NCBI GenBank assembly: GCA_000818945.1
Contig: KN805398.1
Coordinates: 53,252 to 117,251 of the forward strand
Direction: 5' to 3'
DNA length: 64,000 bases
Source of the DNA: Schizochytrium sp. CCTCC M209059
Taxonomy: Eukaryota; Sar; Bigyra; Thraustochytrida; Thraustochytriidae
Numbering within the stretch: the stretch's first letter is position 1; the number at the start of each line of letters is the position of its first letter. The notes beneath the pieces were generated by a model. That model was not told the DNA's origin and searched no databases. It saw nothing but the letters and a program-made list of their open reading frames with translations. Positions 27,595-37,964 of the stretch are shown here, piece by piece. A program made the position numbers and the translations under genes.

Positions 27595-30336
27595 ATGCGC
27601 GTGACCGCTAGCGCGGCGCTTGCCATCACAGCGCTACTTGCTCACTGGCAGCGCGCAGAAAGCGTTGTCGCGCGCCTTGACTCATGCAGCGTCTCGGATG
27701 TTGAGCTTGTTATGCCAGAACAGGCGTTCTGTGATGACGTCTCCTTCGGTGGAGACGACGAGGACGCCGCCATCTCTGCCACGCTCCTTCTCGAACCGTG
27801 CTGCGGCGACCTGTCTTCAGACGTCGAGCAGTGTCGCTCCATTGCCTTCTCGGAAGCCTACTGTCCACCCGGCAGCGGCTGCCTCAACTCGGCAACCCAG
27901 CTCGATCTCACCCTCTCCTTCATCACTGACGACTCCGGAAGCACATGCTGCTCGCAGTGCCAGTGCTGGGGTGACCCGTACTGCGTAGACTTCAATGGCG
28001 ACCGCGACGAGTGGGTCATTTGCGATTCGCGCAACAGGGAAACCTGTAACCAGCAACGCAGTCGCTGCAACAAGCGAACATTCGATCACAACGGCGAGGC
28101 ATGCGAGTTTGTACGCACCAGCAACCGGCCCAACGCCGAAGGCCAAGTCTGGCGCTCGTGGGAGCTCGATGGCAGCCCCTGTCAGTCGATCTCACTCTGG
28201 ACTGGCGACACCTCAAAGCCAGCCCCCGAGATGCTCATGTACTCTCGCGATGGCTTCAACATCAGCCTCGTGCTCGGCGAGCGTGGCATTATCACGAAAA
28301 CGAAAGTCGCAACAGAGTCTGGGGCCACCTACGAGATCGAGGCTGACGCCTGCCTTTCGAACCCCGCCCCCTCAGCGTGGACAACCTCTGAATCGGCGCT
28401 GCCCTCTGCTTGGACCGTCGCCGCTCTTTCCGAGAATGAAGTCAAATGGAGCATCTCGTCCGAAGATGACCGCGTCTTTGCCACCATCAGTTGCCTTGCA
28501 CTCGCTGAGCGGGCTCGTCAAGATGTCACCATCATCGATGCCCAGGACACGCAAGGTGCCAGTGGGCTTGATGGCTACTGCCCTCTGGGAACGATTCAGG
28601 AGCGCGTCGCGGCCGAGGCCAAGGGCCAAAAGAACACGCTCTCCATCGCTCACAGCTCCACATGCATGCGTATGGAAGTTGGCGAGTGTGGCACGGCCTG
28701 CAAGTCCTTTGTGACGCAAGATTGCCAGGTCGACTACAACCTTGCGCGCAATGTCGAATTTTGGTGTTCCACCACCGATTTTAGCCTGCTCGACAACCCG
28801 CTCACGCCACAGGAGTGCATCGACGCCATCTTTCCAAGCGTTGTCGGCCCAGTCGAAACGGATGAACCCTGCGACGCTGCTGCCTGGGCGGACATTATTT
28901 GTCAAATTGACGAGGCCCTTCTCAGCTCGAGCATGCAGTATGACAAGTGCATGTCTATAATTTCGGAATTCGGCTTTTCGCAATACTATCAGGAACGTCT
29001 CGATCTCGACGTCTCACCCAAGCTGCCACTGGCCAAGGCCGACACCTCTTCCTGCGCAAACTCTGCAAGCGAATACACCAATCTTGCTTCCTCGGAGTGC
29101 GCCCGCGGCGTTTCCCTTCAGTACGACGACGAAATATCTGGGGAGTGGGTCGAGGCATTCTTTATTCCCGAAACCTTGCCTCCTTGCAATGACATTCTCA
29201 CACTCACGGGAACAGATTACCCTGAACTTTTGCAGAATCGTATCCGCCTTGTTCAGTGCGATGCGCTCACTGCCAGGTGCCAGGTAGAGAACCTTTGCCA
29301 ACCCGCTCTTGGCTTCCAGGCCGAGTTTAACTTTGTCGCATCAGAAGCGGCTTGCCCAACGCCTGAGCCCACGCCCGAGCCAACGCCTGAACCCACACCC
29401 GAACCGACACCCGAGCCAACAACACCAGAGCCGACACCCGAGCCGACAACACCAGAGCCGACACCCGAGCCGACAACACCAGAGCCGACGCCAGCACCAA
29501 TTGCAGTATGCCCTGACAAACAGCTCGACATTATATGGGTTGTGGACAACAGTGGCTCCATCGATCAAGGCGCGCAGGGATCAACTGAACTCAGAAACCT
29601 ACTCACTCGTGTCGTCGATGCGTACACATTGGATCAGGATGCTACTCGCTTCGCTGCCTTGCGCTATGCGGAAGGAATCTTGGACGTAAGTGGAACGATT
29701 TCCTCTTCTGCTCCCTTTGGAAGTGGTGCGATTACGTCACGCGCGGGTCACCCGTTCTTTTTCAACGCAGATGGCTCGACAAATGTTAATGATGCCTTTC
29801 TTACATTCGCATCATCGATGGATGCTGAGACATTCACAGATACCCCACAGGCTTTGCAGGGTGCGAACACCATTCTCGGCACCCCCCTGGCGAACGGAGG
29901 TCCGCGCACCGGAAGCGATGTTACCAGAATTGTTATTCTACTTACTGACGGCAATCCGAATCAGTACTGGGGCACGGCCTGCGGCGACATTCCGGAGAGA
30001 TCATCCATGGATCGGAGAAACGTTCGTGATGCAGTCGATGTGGCTTGTACGGAATATCAGGCGGCACGAGTTGTCAACCAAGGAGGCGCTTACCTCATTA
30101 ATGTGCGAATCGGCAATGCAATTGACGACAATTTCCTGCGATATTGCATCACGCAGAATACGCCGCAGCCAGGCCAGCCCGAGTCAATTCAGCAAATTCA
30201 GTCATCCTTTGACCAGCTTCAGCAAACTGTAGACGAGATTGTTGCCGCGAGTTGCATCGATGGCTTTGCTATCCCTCCTGGCGTCGTCTACCCCAACTCC
30301 GCAGCTGCTTGCAGAGACAGCATTTCCTTCTCCTAA
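27595..30336 (+). CDS. Secreted Cys-rich protein with PT-repeat linker and von Willebrand A domain
   Basis: 913 residues. The start M-R-V-T-A-S-A-A-L-A-I-T-A-L-L-A-H-W is a signal peptide. Residues 25-580 are Cys-rich, with C-Q-C-W-G-D-P-Y-C-V-D-F-N-G-D at about 121-137, resembling the start of a vWF type D module (G-D-P-H-x-x-x-F-D-G), and many Asp/Ser segments. About 588-635 is a run of T-P-E-P units, a stiff extracellular stalk. From about 641 a vWA domain begins: D-I-I-W-V-V-D-N-S-G-S-I-D contains the MIDAS D-x-S-x-S, and I-V-I-L-L-T-D-G-N-P-N gives the second MIDAS Asp. It ends F-S with no membrane anchor, so it is probably released or wall-bound, acting in adhesion or matrix. The partner is unknown. 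Confidence 0.82.
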   Translation: MRVTASAALAITALLAHWQRAESVVARLDSCSVSDVELVMPEQAFCDDVSFGGDDEDAAISATLLLEPCCGDLSSDVEQCRSIAFSEAYCPPGSGCLNSATQLDLTLSFITDDSGSTCCSQCQCWGDPYCVDFNGDRDEWVICDSRNRETCNQQRSRCNKRTFDHNGEACEFVRTSNRPNAEGQVWRSWELDGSPCQSISLWTGDTSKPAPEMLMYSRDGFNISLVLGERGIITKTKVATESGATYEIEADACLSNPAPSAWTTSESALPSAWTVAALSENEVKWSISSEDDRVFATISCLALAERARQDVTIIDAQDTQGASGLDGYCPLGTIQERVAAEAKGQKNTLSIAHSSTCMRMEVGECGTACKSFVTQDCQVDYNLARNVEFWCSTTDFSLLDNPLTPQECIDAIFPSVVGPVETDEPCDAAAWADIICQIDEALLSSSMQYDKCMSIISEFGFSQYYQERLDLDVSPKLPLAKADTSSCANSASEYTNLASSECARGVSLQYDDEISGEWVEAFFIPETLPPCNDILTLTGTDYPELLQNRIRLVQCDALTARCQVENLCQPALGFQAEFNFVASEAACPTPEPTPEPTPEPTPEPTPEPTTPEPTPEPTTPEPTPEPTTPEPTPAPIAVCPDKQLDIIWVVDNSGSIDQGAQGSTELRNLLTRVVDAYTLDQDATRFAALRYAEGILDVSGTISSSAPFGSGAITSRAGHPFFFNADGSTNVNDAFLTFASSMDAETFTDTPQALQGANTILGTPLANGGPRTGSDVTRIVILLTDGNPNQYWGTACGDIPERSSMDRRNVRDAVDVACTEYQAARVVNQGGAYLINVRIGNAIDDNFLRYCITQNTPQPGQPESIQQIQSSFDQLQQTVDEIVAASCIDGFAIPPGVVYPNSAAACRDSISFS
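29356..29500 (+). repeat. Coding Pro-Thr-Glu (TPEP) minisatellite
   Basis: Repeats of ACGCCCGAGCC-type units code for T-P-E-P, with the longer unit T-T-P-E-P-T-P-E-P recurring three times. It forms the stalk before the vWA domain. Confidence 0.85.
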
Positions 30337-30455
30337 ACAACAATTTAATCGACTGTTCCTTCTCATCGTTCCTCGACATTCTCCAAAGAGCTATTGTCGT
30401 CAGACAAATCACTACTAGACGATGAGTGATCTTGCAGTTGTAGGCCCAACAAAAC

Positions 30456-31907
30456 TCATTCACAGTCAAGTGCGTAGACTTGACGACCTGCCCTTTTCGC
30501 AGCTGATGTGGAACGCTGTATTGACACCGGGGACGCAATTATGGAATCTAGCTTTGCGTCGAGGTTTCGAATGAGCGAGGCTTGGGACCGAATGGTAGCG
30601 TCACGACGCTGTACCTTTCCTTCCAAGGAGCGCACCCGGCTTCGCAGCTCCGTAATCACTGCATCTCGGCTGGACCGCTCTTCGACCTCCCTGCGTCGAA
30701 ATGCTTCGGCGTCAGATCGCATGGTCGCAGTTTCACGTTCCGCTTTAGCCAGTTTCGCCTTGAGACGCGCACATTGTTCTTCGGCAGCGCGCAATAGTTG
30801 GGCATAGTCCGTGCCTTGGCGCTCGGACGGACGCGGTATCTCCTTTCCCAACAGAGTACTGTGACTCGTTTTGCGTTGATGAGCACGAGGCCTTGTTCGT
30901 CTCGGCGGCTCGTCTTTTTGCTTACGATGAGACTTTTGGGATCTATGACGACCCAAGTTGGACTCGAGACTTGCGTCAATTTCGGAGTTTGGAGAGACTT
31001 CTGCGTCCGTAGAATCGCTGTCTTTGACTTCGTCACAACGCTCAAAAGCCTCACGTTGCCCTGGCGCCTTGAAGTTCGGCGCTAGAGAGTTATTTATCCG
31101 CTCATGACGACGAGACTGACGATGTTGACGTGACGTCGCGTCGAGAGCAGAACCAGGGGACACCTCGGCATAGAACGTGGAGGCGTCAGACTCTCTGGTC
31201 TCGGGCGCATTGCGCGACTTTCGTTTTAGGGCTTTCACCTCGCTCTCAAATTGCTTGAGCTTGGCGCGAAGGCGCGCTTCTGCAGCGCGGTAGTCCTGTG
31301 CAGCTCGAAGGTGACCCGAATCGTGGGCCTCCGCCCTCGCGGCTCGAGCCGATTGGTCTTTGAGTCGTGCGAGAGCTAGGGAAAGTGCCGCAGCGCTTGA
31401 TTTGCGTTCGGCCGCAGCACGGCGACGCTCGTCCCGGAGCGCGCGCTGCAGTGTCGACAATTTGCTTTCTGCTTCACCTTGTCCGGTGCGTAGCGCCTCT
31501 TCGCCATCGAGACGCGCGTGTTCGAGTGCAGAGAGAAGTTCCTCGCTACGGTCTTGTTCCTGTTGAAGCGCCCGACCCAATTTTTCCTGGGCATGTTCGA
31601 GTTCAAGAACAAGCTCCTGGCGTTCTGAGAGATCCTGGGCGAGAATGGCTTGCTCGCTTTGTGATTCCGCGAGGCCCTGAAGCGTTTCCTGCAAACGTCG
31701 CGTCAGCTGGCTCACCTGGACGCGCAAGTCGTCAACCTCGGCCTCGAGCTCGCTTCGCGTTGCGCGCTCGCGTTCTCGTACTTCGTCAAGCTCTCGAGCC
31801 AAGAGCTCTCGTGCCTCGCTCAGCGCCTCCCGGCTTCCGAAACGCGCCTTGCGAGCTGCGCTGCCGCTCAGGGCAGTTTGCCCTGAGCTGTCGTCGCCGC
31901 GAGTCAT
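30456..31907 (-). CDS. Long coiled-coil protein, unknown function
   Basis: 483 residues from the ATG at 31907; the frame reaches 31982 but only with a GTG. Residues about 25-225 form an almost continuous heptad coiled coil (L-A-R-E-L-D-E-V-R-E-R-E-R, L-R-V-Q-V-S-Q-L-T-R-R-L-Q-E-T-L). A basic, Ser-rich disordered middle follows (about 240-360, with R-S-Q-K-S-H-R-K-Q-K). A second coil (about 370-460) includes L-R-A-A-E-E-Q-C-A-R-L-K-A-K-L-A-K-A-E-R-E. It is likely cytoskeletal or centrosomal. It is convergent with the vWA gene, 120 bp between stops. No family recognised. Confidence 0.72.
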   Translation of the reverse strand: MTRGDDSSGQTALSGSAARKARFGSREALSEARELLARELDEVRERERATRSELEAEVDDLRVQVSQLTRRLQETLQGLAESQSEQAILAQDLSERQELVLELEHAQEKLGRALQQEQDRSEELLSALEHARLDGEEALRTGQGEAESKLSTLQRALRDERRRAAAERKSSAAALSLALARLKDQSARAARAEAHDSGHLRAAQDYRAAEARLRAKLKQFESEVKALKRKSRNAPETRESDASTFYAEVSPGSALDATSRQHRQSRRHERINNSLAPNFKAPGQREAFERCDEVKDSDSTDAEVSPNSEIDASLESNLGRHRSQKSHRKQKDEPPRRTRPRAHQRKTSHSTLLGKEIPRPSERQGTDYAQLLRAAEEQCARLKAKLAKAERETATMRSDAEAFRRREVEERSSRDAVITELRSRVRSLEGKVQRRDATIRSQASLIRNLDAKLDSIIASPVSIQRSTSAAKRAGRQVYALDCE

Positions 31908-32204
31908 GCTTTCGTTTTCCACCCTTTTCCGAAAGGTCGCTTGACTCGGACAGCGGTGGAGGAGATTTCTCTTCGCCTGCACAGACTCTGCTTTCTGCGC
32001 AGGCTCGCAGACTCGTCTGCGAGCTCGCGAGATGAACCCAGTCTCGGGACTGGAATGGAGCAGCCTAATTTGCCTTGCTGCCCGCTGGCCAATACCTTTT
32101 TTCCTTTCTTTTTATTTTCCCTTTCCAAAACAGCAACGGCTAAAAACGATGGCTAGACAAAGAAGAAGTCAATGCTACGATTCCTTGTAGCTAGCTAGCC
32201 GCCG

Positions 32205-32238
<34 letters not shown>

Positions 32239-33446
32239 AAGCGGCGGAAAGAGAAGTAGTTGTGACTGGAAACCGTCCGAGCGACCATGTCTACAAGTTC
32301 AAAAGACATTCCAAGTTTGTGAGACGTCCGAAAATGCTGAGAATGAATGGAATACGTGCCCCTATCAGGAGACCCGTCCTCCGGTATCAATTTGTCGCCA
32401 CAAGTAAAATTTGCAGCAAACAAAGGTGAAAATGACTTTTGCAATTTCTTTCATTGTCGAATTTAGTTCTGTGGCGCCGGGATGAAAGTCGAGAACCAGA
32501 AAAATGAACAAGAACCTCCCCCCCCCCCCCCCCAAAAAGAAACAGAACCCCCCCCCCCCCCCCATGTTAAAAAAATAGAAAAAACAAAACAAACTCGGCT
32601 GGTTCGTGGAAACGGAGTCCACCCAGGTATAATCCAACTGGCACAAGCGATGTCATCCGAACCCGATTCGAGTCATCTCGAAAGACATCATACGACCACC
32701 TACCTTTCTTTTAAGACTCACAGCCAGCGCTCATCATCTGGCTTCTCAAGGCTTGCGAAAAATTGCCCTCCCCCGCGAGGCACTACAAGACTCACATGGA
32801 CTCATCTGTTTTATCGATACATTATCCCGGGTCTTGTAGATTATAGATTAAATATATTATCAGACCACAAAATTTATAATTTTAATTAAAATATATTTGT
32901 ACGTAGTCTGGTGCGCGTTGCACGGCTGCACACGAAGATAGCAAGATCTCCCTCTCTCGCGCTCAGAATCACAATCCTGCCCGCCCTCGCCCGCCGCGCG
33001 CGCGTCCGAGACCGGCGCCGACCCCGCTCGCTTACCGCTCGCCGTCGCGCCCGCTCGCGCGCCCTCTCGCCGCCTCGTGCGCGCCCGGGCCCAACCGAGG
33101 AGGAGAGAAGAGCCGAGGCGGGAAGTGGCTCGATCGGGTTCATCTGACCGCCTTGAGCGCGCGCTCGCTCGCTCGGTCACTCGCTCGTTCTCTCGCCCGC
33201 TCGCTGGCCTGCCGCGCCCCGCGCTCCGTACAGACCCACGTGCCTGCGTCATTCGCACGTCGCTCGTGCTGCGAACGTGATCGCCTCCAGCGCGGTCCTC
33301 GTCGTTGTTCCGTGGTGGTGGTGGTAGTCGTCGTCGTCGTCGTCCGTGGAGTCCATAGCGTCGTCGCCGCTGCTACCTGAGCAAGCAGTCCATCTTGAAA
33401 GGGTGAGAAGCACGCAAGCAAGCTCGCACGCAAACACTTGAGCAAG
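31908..33446. other. Divergent intergenic region
   Basis: Between the coiled-coil gene (-) and Arp2 (+). Contains (CG)n followed by (GA)n at about 32203-32238, two C16 runs (32518-32533, 32548-32563), an AT-rich patch at 32835-32900 and a GC-rich Arg/Ser-coding-looking stretch before Arp2 that includes (GTC/GTG)n near 33312-33350. No gene supported. Confidence 0.6.
32518..32563 (+). repeat. Two poly-C tracts of 16 bases
   Basis: C runs at 32518-32533 and 32548-32563 separated by an A-rich 14-mer. Potential i-motif/G4 site. Confidence 0.9.
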
Positions 33447-34610
33447 ATGTCGGACGTCGTCGTTTGTGATAATGGTACTGGCTTCGTCAAGGTCGGCTAC
33501 GCCGGCACGAATTTCCCGGAAGGCGTCTTCCCAAGCATGGTTGGACGGCCCCAGCTTCGCGCCGAGATGGAGTCGATCGAAGGCACGGAACTGAAGGACG
33601 TCATGTGTGGAGATGAAGCCGCTGCCGTGCGGTTCGCCCTCCGCATCGGGTACCCCGTAGAGAACGGTATCGTCCAAAACTGGGAGGACATGCAGCATCT
33701 GTGGGACTACACGTTCAACGATAAGCTCAAGATCGATCCTTCGGGCAAGAAGATCATGCTCACAGAGGCGCCGCTGAACCCGACGGCCAACCGCAAGATT
33801 ACCATCGAGACCATGTTCGAGAAGTACGGCTTTGAGGCCACCCACATGGCCATCCAAGCCATGCTCGTGCTGTACGCACAGGGTCTGCTCACCGGTGTGG
33901 TGGTGGACAGTGGCGATGGTGTGACGCACGTGGTGCCTGTTTACGAGGGCTTCGTCCCGGGCCACCTCATTCGGAGGCTGAACGTGGCCGGCCGACACAT
34001 TACGCGCTATATGATCAAGCTGCTGCTGCTGCGTGGCTATTCGTTCAACCGCACGGCTGATTTTGAGACGGTTCGCGAGATCAAGGAGAAGCTGGCGTAC
34101 GTCGCGCTTGACATCAAGAAGGAGCGCGCACTAGCGCAGGAAACAACTGTGCTGGTGGAAACATACCAGCTTCCTGACGGCACGGTCATCAAGGCGGGTC
34201 GCGAGCGTTTCGAGGCCCCCGAGGCGCTCTTTCAGCCCAGCCTTGTTGACTGCGATGGTGAGGGCATCCCAGAGATGGTCTTCAACATGATCCAGGCAGC
34301 CGACATGGATTGCCGAGCAGACTACTACAAGCACATTGTCCTCTCTGGCGGCTCGTCCATGTATCCGGGTCTTCCCTCGCGTCTGGAGAAAGACATTCGC
34401 GAGCTGTACCTCAAGAATGTGCTCAAGGGCGATGTGAGCCGCCTGAACCGCCTCAAGCTGCGTATTGAGGATCCGCCCCGCCGCAAGCACATGGTGTATC
34501 TGGGCGCCTCGGTGCTTGGTGACCTGATGCGTGACCGCGACGAGTTCTGGATTACTCGTAGCGAGTACGACGAGAAGGGCATCAACCGATGCCTTGAGAA
34601 GCTCAAGTGA
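33447..34610 (+). CDS. ARP2: Actin-related protein 2 (Arp2/3 complex)
   Basis: 387 residues, the usual Arp2 length. Arp2 pairs with Arp3 to mimic an actin dimer and start branched filaments at the cell cortex. Seen: V-V-C-D-N-G-T-G-F-V-K-V-G-Y-A-G (phosphate loop 1), the Arp2-typical N-F-P-E-x-V-F-P-S-M-V-G-R-P, M-C-G-D-E-A, N-G-I-V-Q-N-W-E-D-M, V-V-V-D-S-G-D-G-V-T-H (phosphate loop 2), the Arp2 signature I-T-R-Y-M-I-K-L-L-L-L-R-G-Y, and I-V-L-S-G-G-S-S-M-Y-P-G-L-P. The chain starts at ATG 33447; three upstream codons begin with TTG. Intronless. Its presence implies actin-driven motility or endocytosis. Confidence 0.96.
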   Translation: MSDVVVCDNGTGFVKVGYAGTNFPEGVFPSMVGRPQLRAEMESIEGTELKDVMCGDEAAAVRFALRIGYPVENGIVQNWEDMQHLWDYTFNDKLKIDPSGKKIMLTEAPLNPTANRKITIETMFEKYGFEATHMAIQAMLVLYAQGLLTGVVVDSGDGVTHVVPVYEGFVPGHLIRRLNVAGRHITRYMIKLLLLRGYSFNRTADFETVREIKEKLAYVALDIKKERALAQETTVLVETYQLPDGTVIKAGRERFEAPEALFQPSLVDCDGEGIPEMVFNMIQAADMDCRADYYKHIVLSGGSSMYPGLPSRLEKDIRELYLKNVLKGDVSRLNRLKLRIEDPPRRKHMVYLGASVLGDLMRDRDEFWITRSEYDEKGINRCLEKLK

Positions 34611-35353
34611 GAGTCTTTTTTAAAAGCACTTCACCCCCTTCATGCCAATACCTTCTCTTTCCTTTTTCTTTTTTTTCCCATCAGTCTCTATCCTCTCTCT
34701 CTCTCTCTCTCTCTTTCTCTCTTGCATGCGTAATAGCCCCCTTTCCATAAAACGATCTCATGCTTTGTTTGTCTATGTTCTTTTGGTGACATGTGTCGCT
34801 GTCTCGACGCAGCCAAGGTGACGCAAGATGTAAGTTTTATTCTGCTATACATTGATGGACGCATGTGATGGGTCCGTTCCGTCCCTCGTGCCTTGCCCAG
34901 TACTTACTGTCAGTGAGGTATAATATGATGTGCTACGACGAGATGTCGCCACCTCGGTCACATTTGCCACGCCTGGACTGGCCAGTGAACCGGCCTTGTG
35001 CGTCATCATCGTCAATAACTCAAGGTTTACATGATATATTATTTATTTGGTGGAATTCTCTGAATAAACGAGAAATTATGTAGTACTGCGCATCCCGCTC
35101 GCGCTCGCGCTCGCCCCGGTCTCCCCCCCCCCCCCCCCCCCCCCCCCCGCGCCCGATTCGTCGCGGCACGCGGCGCCGCCGAAACGAAAAAAAAAAAGAA
35201 CAAGAACAAGAAGGGAAGTACACCTGGCGGTAATGATGATCGCGGTGGTGGCAGCGGCGGCGTGCGTGCGTGAGGCCTCTGCCGAAGGCGAGCTCGAGTT
35301 GGCGATGGGCTAGTGGTCGAAAGGCTGTAAAAGGGTGAGGTTGAAATACTGAT
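34611..35353. other. Convergent spacer with (CT)n and C26
   Basis: 3' region of Arp2 with (TC)n at 34690-34720, then the 3' flank of the pyrophosphatase gene. A pure C run of 26 lies at 35123-35148, next to (GCTCGC)n. No gene seen. Confidence 0.65.
35123..35148 (+). repeat. Poly-C tract (26)
   Basis: Uninterrupted C26, flanked by GCTCGCGCTCGC repeats. The length is likely to vary between reads. Confidence 0.95.
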
Positions 35354-36154
35354 CTAGAGAGACTCCTCGATGGCCTGGGACTTTTCGAGAAAGGCGACGT
35401 TGGAGCGGCGGATGAGCTCGTAGGTCTCCTCGGTGCCGTGCCACTCACCAACCTTGGCCCACTTGTTGCGCTCGAGGGCCTTGTAGGTCTCAAAGAAGTG
35501 GCTGATCTCGCGGAGCTTGTGGCTGGGGAGGGCCTCAAGCGTGCGGATATCGTGGAACATGGCGTCGTTGGACAGCACGGCCAAGACCTTCTCGTCCATG
35601 CCCTTTTCGTCCTCCATGACCATGTAGGCGATGGGGCGCGCCTTGCAGATGCAGCCGGGTACGAGCGGCTGGGTGCCCATGACGAGGATGTCGAGCGGGT
35701 CGCCGTCGTCGCAGAGCGTGCTGGGAATGAAGCCGTAGTCGTTGGGGTAGTGCATGCTCGAGTGGATCACGCGGTCGAGCATGAGCACGCCGGCGTCCTG
35801 GTCCCACTCGAACTTGTTGCGGCTACCCATGGCCACCTCGATGAACACGGGCAGCTCCTCGGGGAAGTTCTGCCCCAGCTCGAACGTGTACGGGTCGAAG
35901 GGCGTCAGCCTCTTGAGCGCGAGGCCCTCGATGCTCACCTTGCGCGCCACGCTCTTCTCCAGCCACGTCTCCTCATCCTCCTCGGTGGCCGCCGCCGCCG
36001 CCTTCTTCCGGTCGCCGCGCTTCTTGAACATCTCGTCCAGCGCCTCCTCGCCGCCCTCCTGCCGCGTCCGCCTCGGCGCCTGCTGCCCCTGCTCCTGCTG
36101 CTGCTCCTGCTGCTGCTGCTGCTGCTGCTCCTGCGCGCGATCCGGGTCTGCCAT
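35354..36154 (-). CDS. ppa: Soluble inorganic pyrophosphatase (family I)
   Basis: 266 residues. It splits PPi to two phosphates, pulling forward biosynthetic reactions such as the ATP sulfurylase step encoded at 15.4 kb. Residues 8-25 are a poly-Gln stretch from a CTG/CAG tract, and to about 70 the chain is charged and low-complexity, absent from bacterial enzymes. The core starts at about 85. I-E-V-A-M-G-S-R-N-K-F-E (Glu106, Lys114) and S-M-H-Y-P-N-D-Y-G-F-I-P are active-site strands. D-D-G-D-P-L-D-I-L-V has the metal Asps 150, 152 and 155. E-D-E-K-G-M-D-E-K-V follows, with H-F-F-E-T-Y-K near the end, all as in family I. The ATG precedes the Gln tract; no targeting signal is evident. Confidence 0.93.
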   Translation of the reverse strand: MADPDRAQEQQQQQQQEQQQEQGQQAPRRTRQEGGEEALDEMFKKRGDRKKAAAAATEEDEETWLEKSVARKVSIEGLALKRLTPFDPYTFELGQNFPEELPVFIEVAMGSRNKFEWDQDAGVLMLDRVIHSSMHYPNDYGFIPSTLCDDGDPLDILVMGTQPLVPGCICKARPIAYMVMEDEKGMDEKVLAVLSNDAMFHDIRTLEALPSHKLREISHFFETYKALERNKWAKVGEWHGTEETYELIRRSNVAFLEKSQAIEESL

Positions 36155-36497
36155 CCTTCTCTGCCTTCCCTCCTTCCTTCCTTCCTTCCTTCGTTTCTTT
36201 CTTTCTTTCTTGCTAAGGCTTTCTTTCTTTCTTGTTCTTTCTCTCTCTCTCCTCCTTTCCCGCCCGGATTCCGCTTCTACTTCCCCGCGATTTCCGCCGC
36301 AGCGGCCGGTTTTTCACGCTCGCTCTCCCTCTCTGCGGGCGGCCAGAGCGCGCCGCCTGGCGCGTGCACGCCGCGGCCTCGAGCGCGCCGCCGCGGAGTG
36401 CGCGGGGCGGCGCCGCGCTGCTTGCGCGGAGCGAGCGAGCGGCGGGAGGCGGGCCGCGGGCTGCGTGCGCTGCGATGGGGGGATGGATGTGGGTGGA

Positions 36498-36530
36498 NNN
36501 NNNNNNNNNNNNNNNNNNNNNNNNNNNNNN
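36498..36530. other. Assembly gap (33 N)
   Basis: Short N run beside a (GGAT)n microsatellite. Confidence 0.99.
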
Positions 36531-36579
36531 GAGGCACGCACGCTCGGGGCGGCGGCGGCGGGTCTCTGGTGATGGACGG

Positions 36580-36618
36580 GTGGATGGATGGATGGATGGA
36601 TGGATGGATGGATGGATG
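36580..36618 (+). repeat. (GGAT)n microsatellite
   Basis: About nine GGAT units, 50 bases from the gap. Confidence 0.92.
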
Positions 36619-37207
36619 CCGCGGCGATCGAGGGAAGGATGGATGGATAGCTGCGACGTCGAGCCCGCTGCCGACGACGAAGACGCGGCGCTCCGGAGCG
36701 CGCTGCGGCGCGCGCTGCTCTCCGCCGTGCGCGGCGGGGCGCCTTGCGCGGCGAGGCGGGCGAGGCGGGCGAGGCGGGCGGGCGAGGCGGGGCTTTCGCT
36801 TTTGCTTTTGCAAGGCGCTCGCGGGCGCGGCACGAGCTGCGCAGGCAGGCAGGCAGGGAGGGAGGGCGGTGCAGCGCAGAGCCGCAGCTACAGCCGCGCG
36901 GCAGCGCAGCGCAGTGCAGGCGGCGGCGCAAGGACCCGTCGCGGGGCCGCGAACGCCCGTCCCGGAAGCCGCGCGCGGCGTCTGCAGCTGCGTGCGCGCG
37001 CTGCAGGAAGGCCGCCAGGACCCGAAGATACTGCTCTGCAGAGCCGCACCCGCGAACCCAGAACCCGAACCCAAGACCCCAGATCCGAGACAGACACGAG
37101 GCATGGACAGCCCGAACCACGCACGCCGCGCGAGAGGACCCCGCGCGCCCGCGACCGGGGCAGGCCGAGGCCGCGCGCAGCAGCACGGACCGGTACGCGC
37201 GGGCGCG

Positions 37208-37258
37208 AGGAGGCGAAGCGAGGCGAAGCGAGGCGAAGCGAGGCGAAGCGAGGCGGAG
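37208..37258 (+). repeat. (GAGGCGAAGC)n minisatellite
   Basis: Five 10-bp units, last copy with one change. Confidence 0.9.
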
Positions 37259-37964
37259 CGAGCCGAGGAGACGATGATGGAGACCCGGCATGCCGCACCG
37301 CGAGCGAGCGAGCGCGCGAGCGCGCGGGCTTCGAAGCGAAGCGAAACGGAGCGGCGACGAGAGGGCGGGCCATGTGCGCGCCCGGGCGCTCATGCGCGCG
37401 AGCGCTTCGCAGCGCGAGGGGCCGTCTGGAGTGGAGCGCTGGCTGGCCGGCTGGCCGGATGGAGGGCGGGCTACGTTGAACACGCAATGCAGCGCTCACT
37501 GTTGTCACCTGCCTGCTCGTTGTCGCAGGCGCGGGCAGCAGAGCGCAAAGGCGTCGGGAGCGCGAGGCGCGTTGCGGGCCGGGAGGAGAGCAAGGGTGAA
37601 GAGTCAAAACACTCGCGCGCGTGCGAGAGAGAGGCGTCGCAAAGACGCGACAATGAAGAGCAACTTGAAGCAAGAGCAAACATGGCGTTTGCTTTAAAGA
37701 GAGAGAGAGAGCGAAATAGCGACCGCTAAATAAAAAAACAAGATAGAAACCACTCGCCTCGGAAGCGACGCGAGACCATCGGGCCCGAGGGCGCGCGGGT
37801 CTCGAAGCGCGCGAGAGACCACCCGCGAGAGCGGGACCGCCGCGAGAGCGAGAGCGCAGCCTGGCCGCGGGCACCCGTCGCTGCGCCGTCTAGGTAGCCG
37901 CGTTGGCGCAGGGGAACGGTCGGCCGACGAAGCCGAACGAACACGAGGACGAAGCAGCGACGAG

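Larger units (their letters stand above)
36155..37964. other. Divergent, very GC-rich intergenic region
   Basis: Between pyrophosphatase (-) and the UBX gene (+). Holds (CCTT)n at 36165-36190, (CTTT)n to 36250, a 33-bp gap, (GGAT)n at 36580-36618, (GGCGA)n at 36755-36790 and a 10-bp repeat GAGGCGAAGC about five times at 37208-37258. Long Arg/Ala-rich ORFs on both strands reflect composition. No gene supported. Confidence 0.6.

Noticed and set aside
36213..37874. Arg/Ala/Pro-rich ORFs between pyrophosphatase and the UBX gene
   Set aside because: All frames are open because of GC richness; an internal gap and microsatellites; no conserved motif.
37890..37930. tRNA-like A-box near GTTGGCGCAGGGG
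   Set aside because: No B-box or cloverleaf could be formed; it lies in the leader of the UBX gene.
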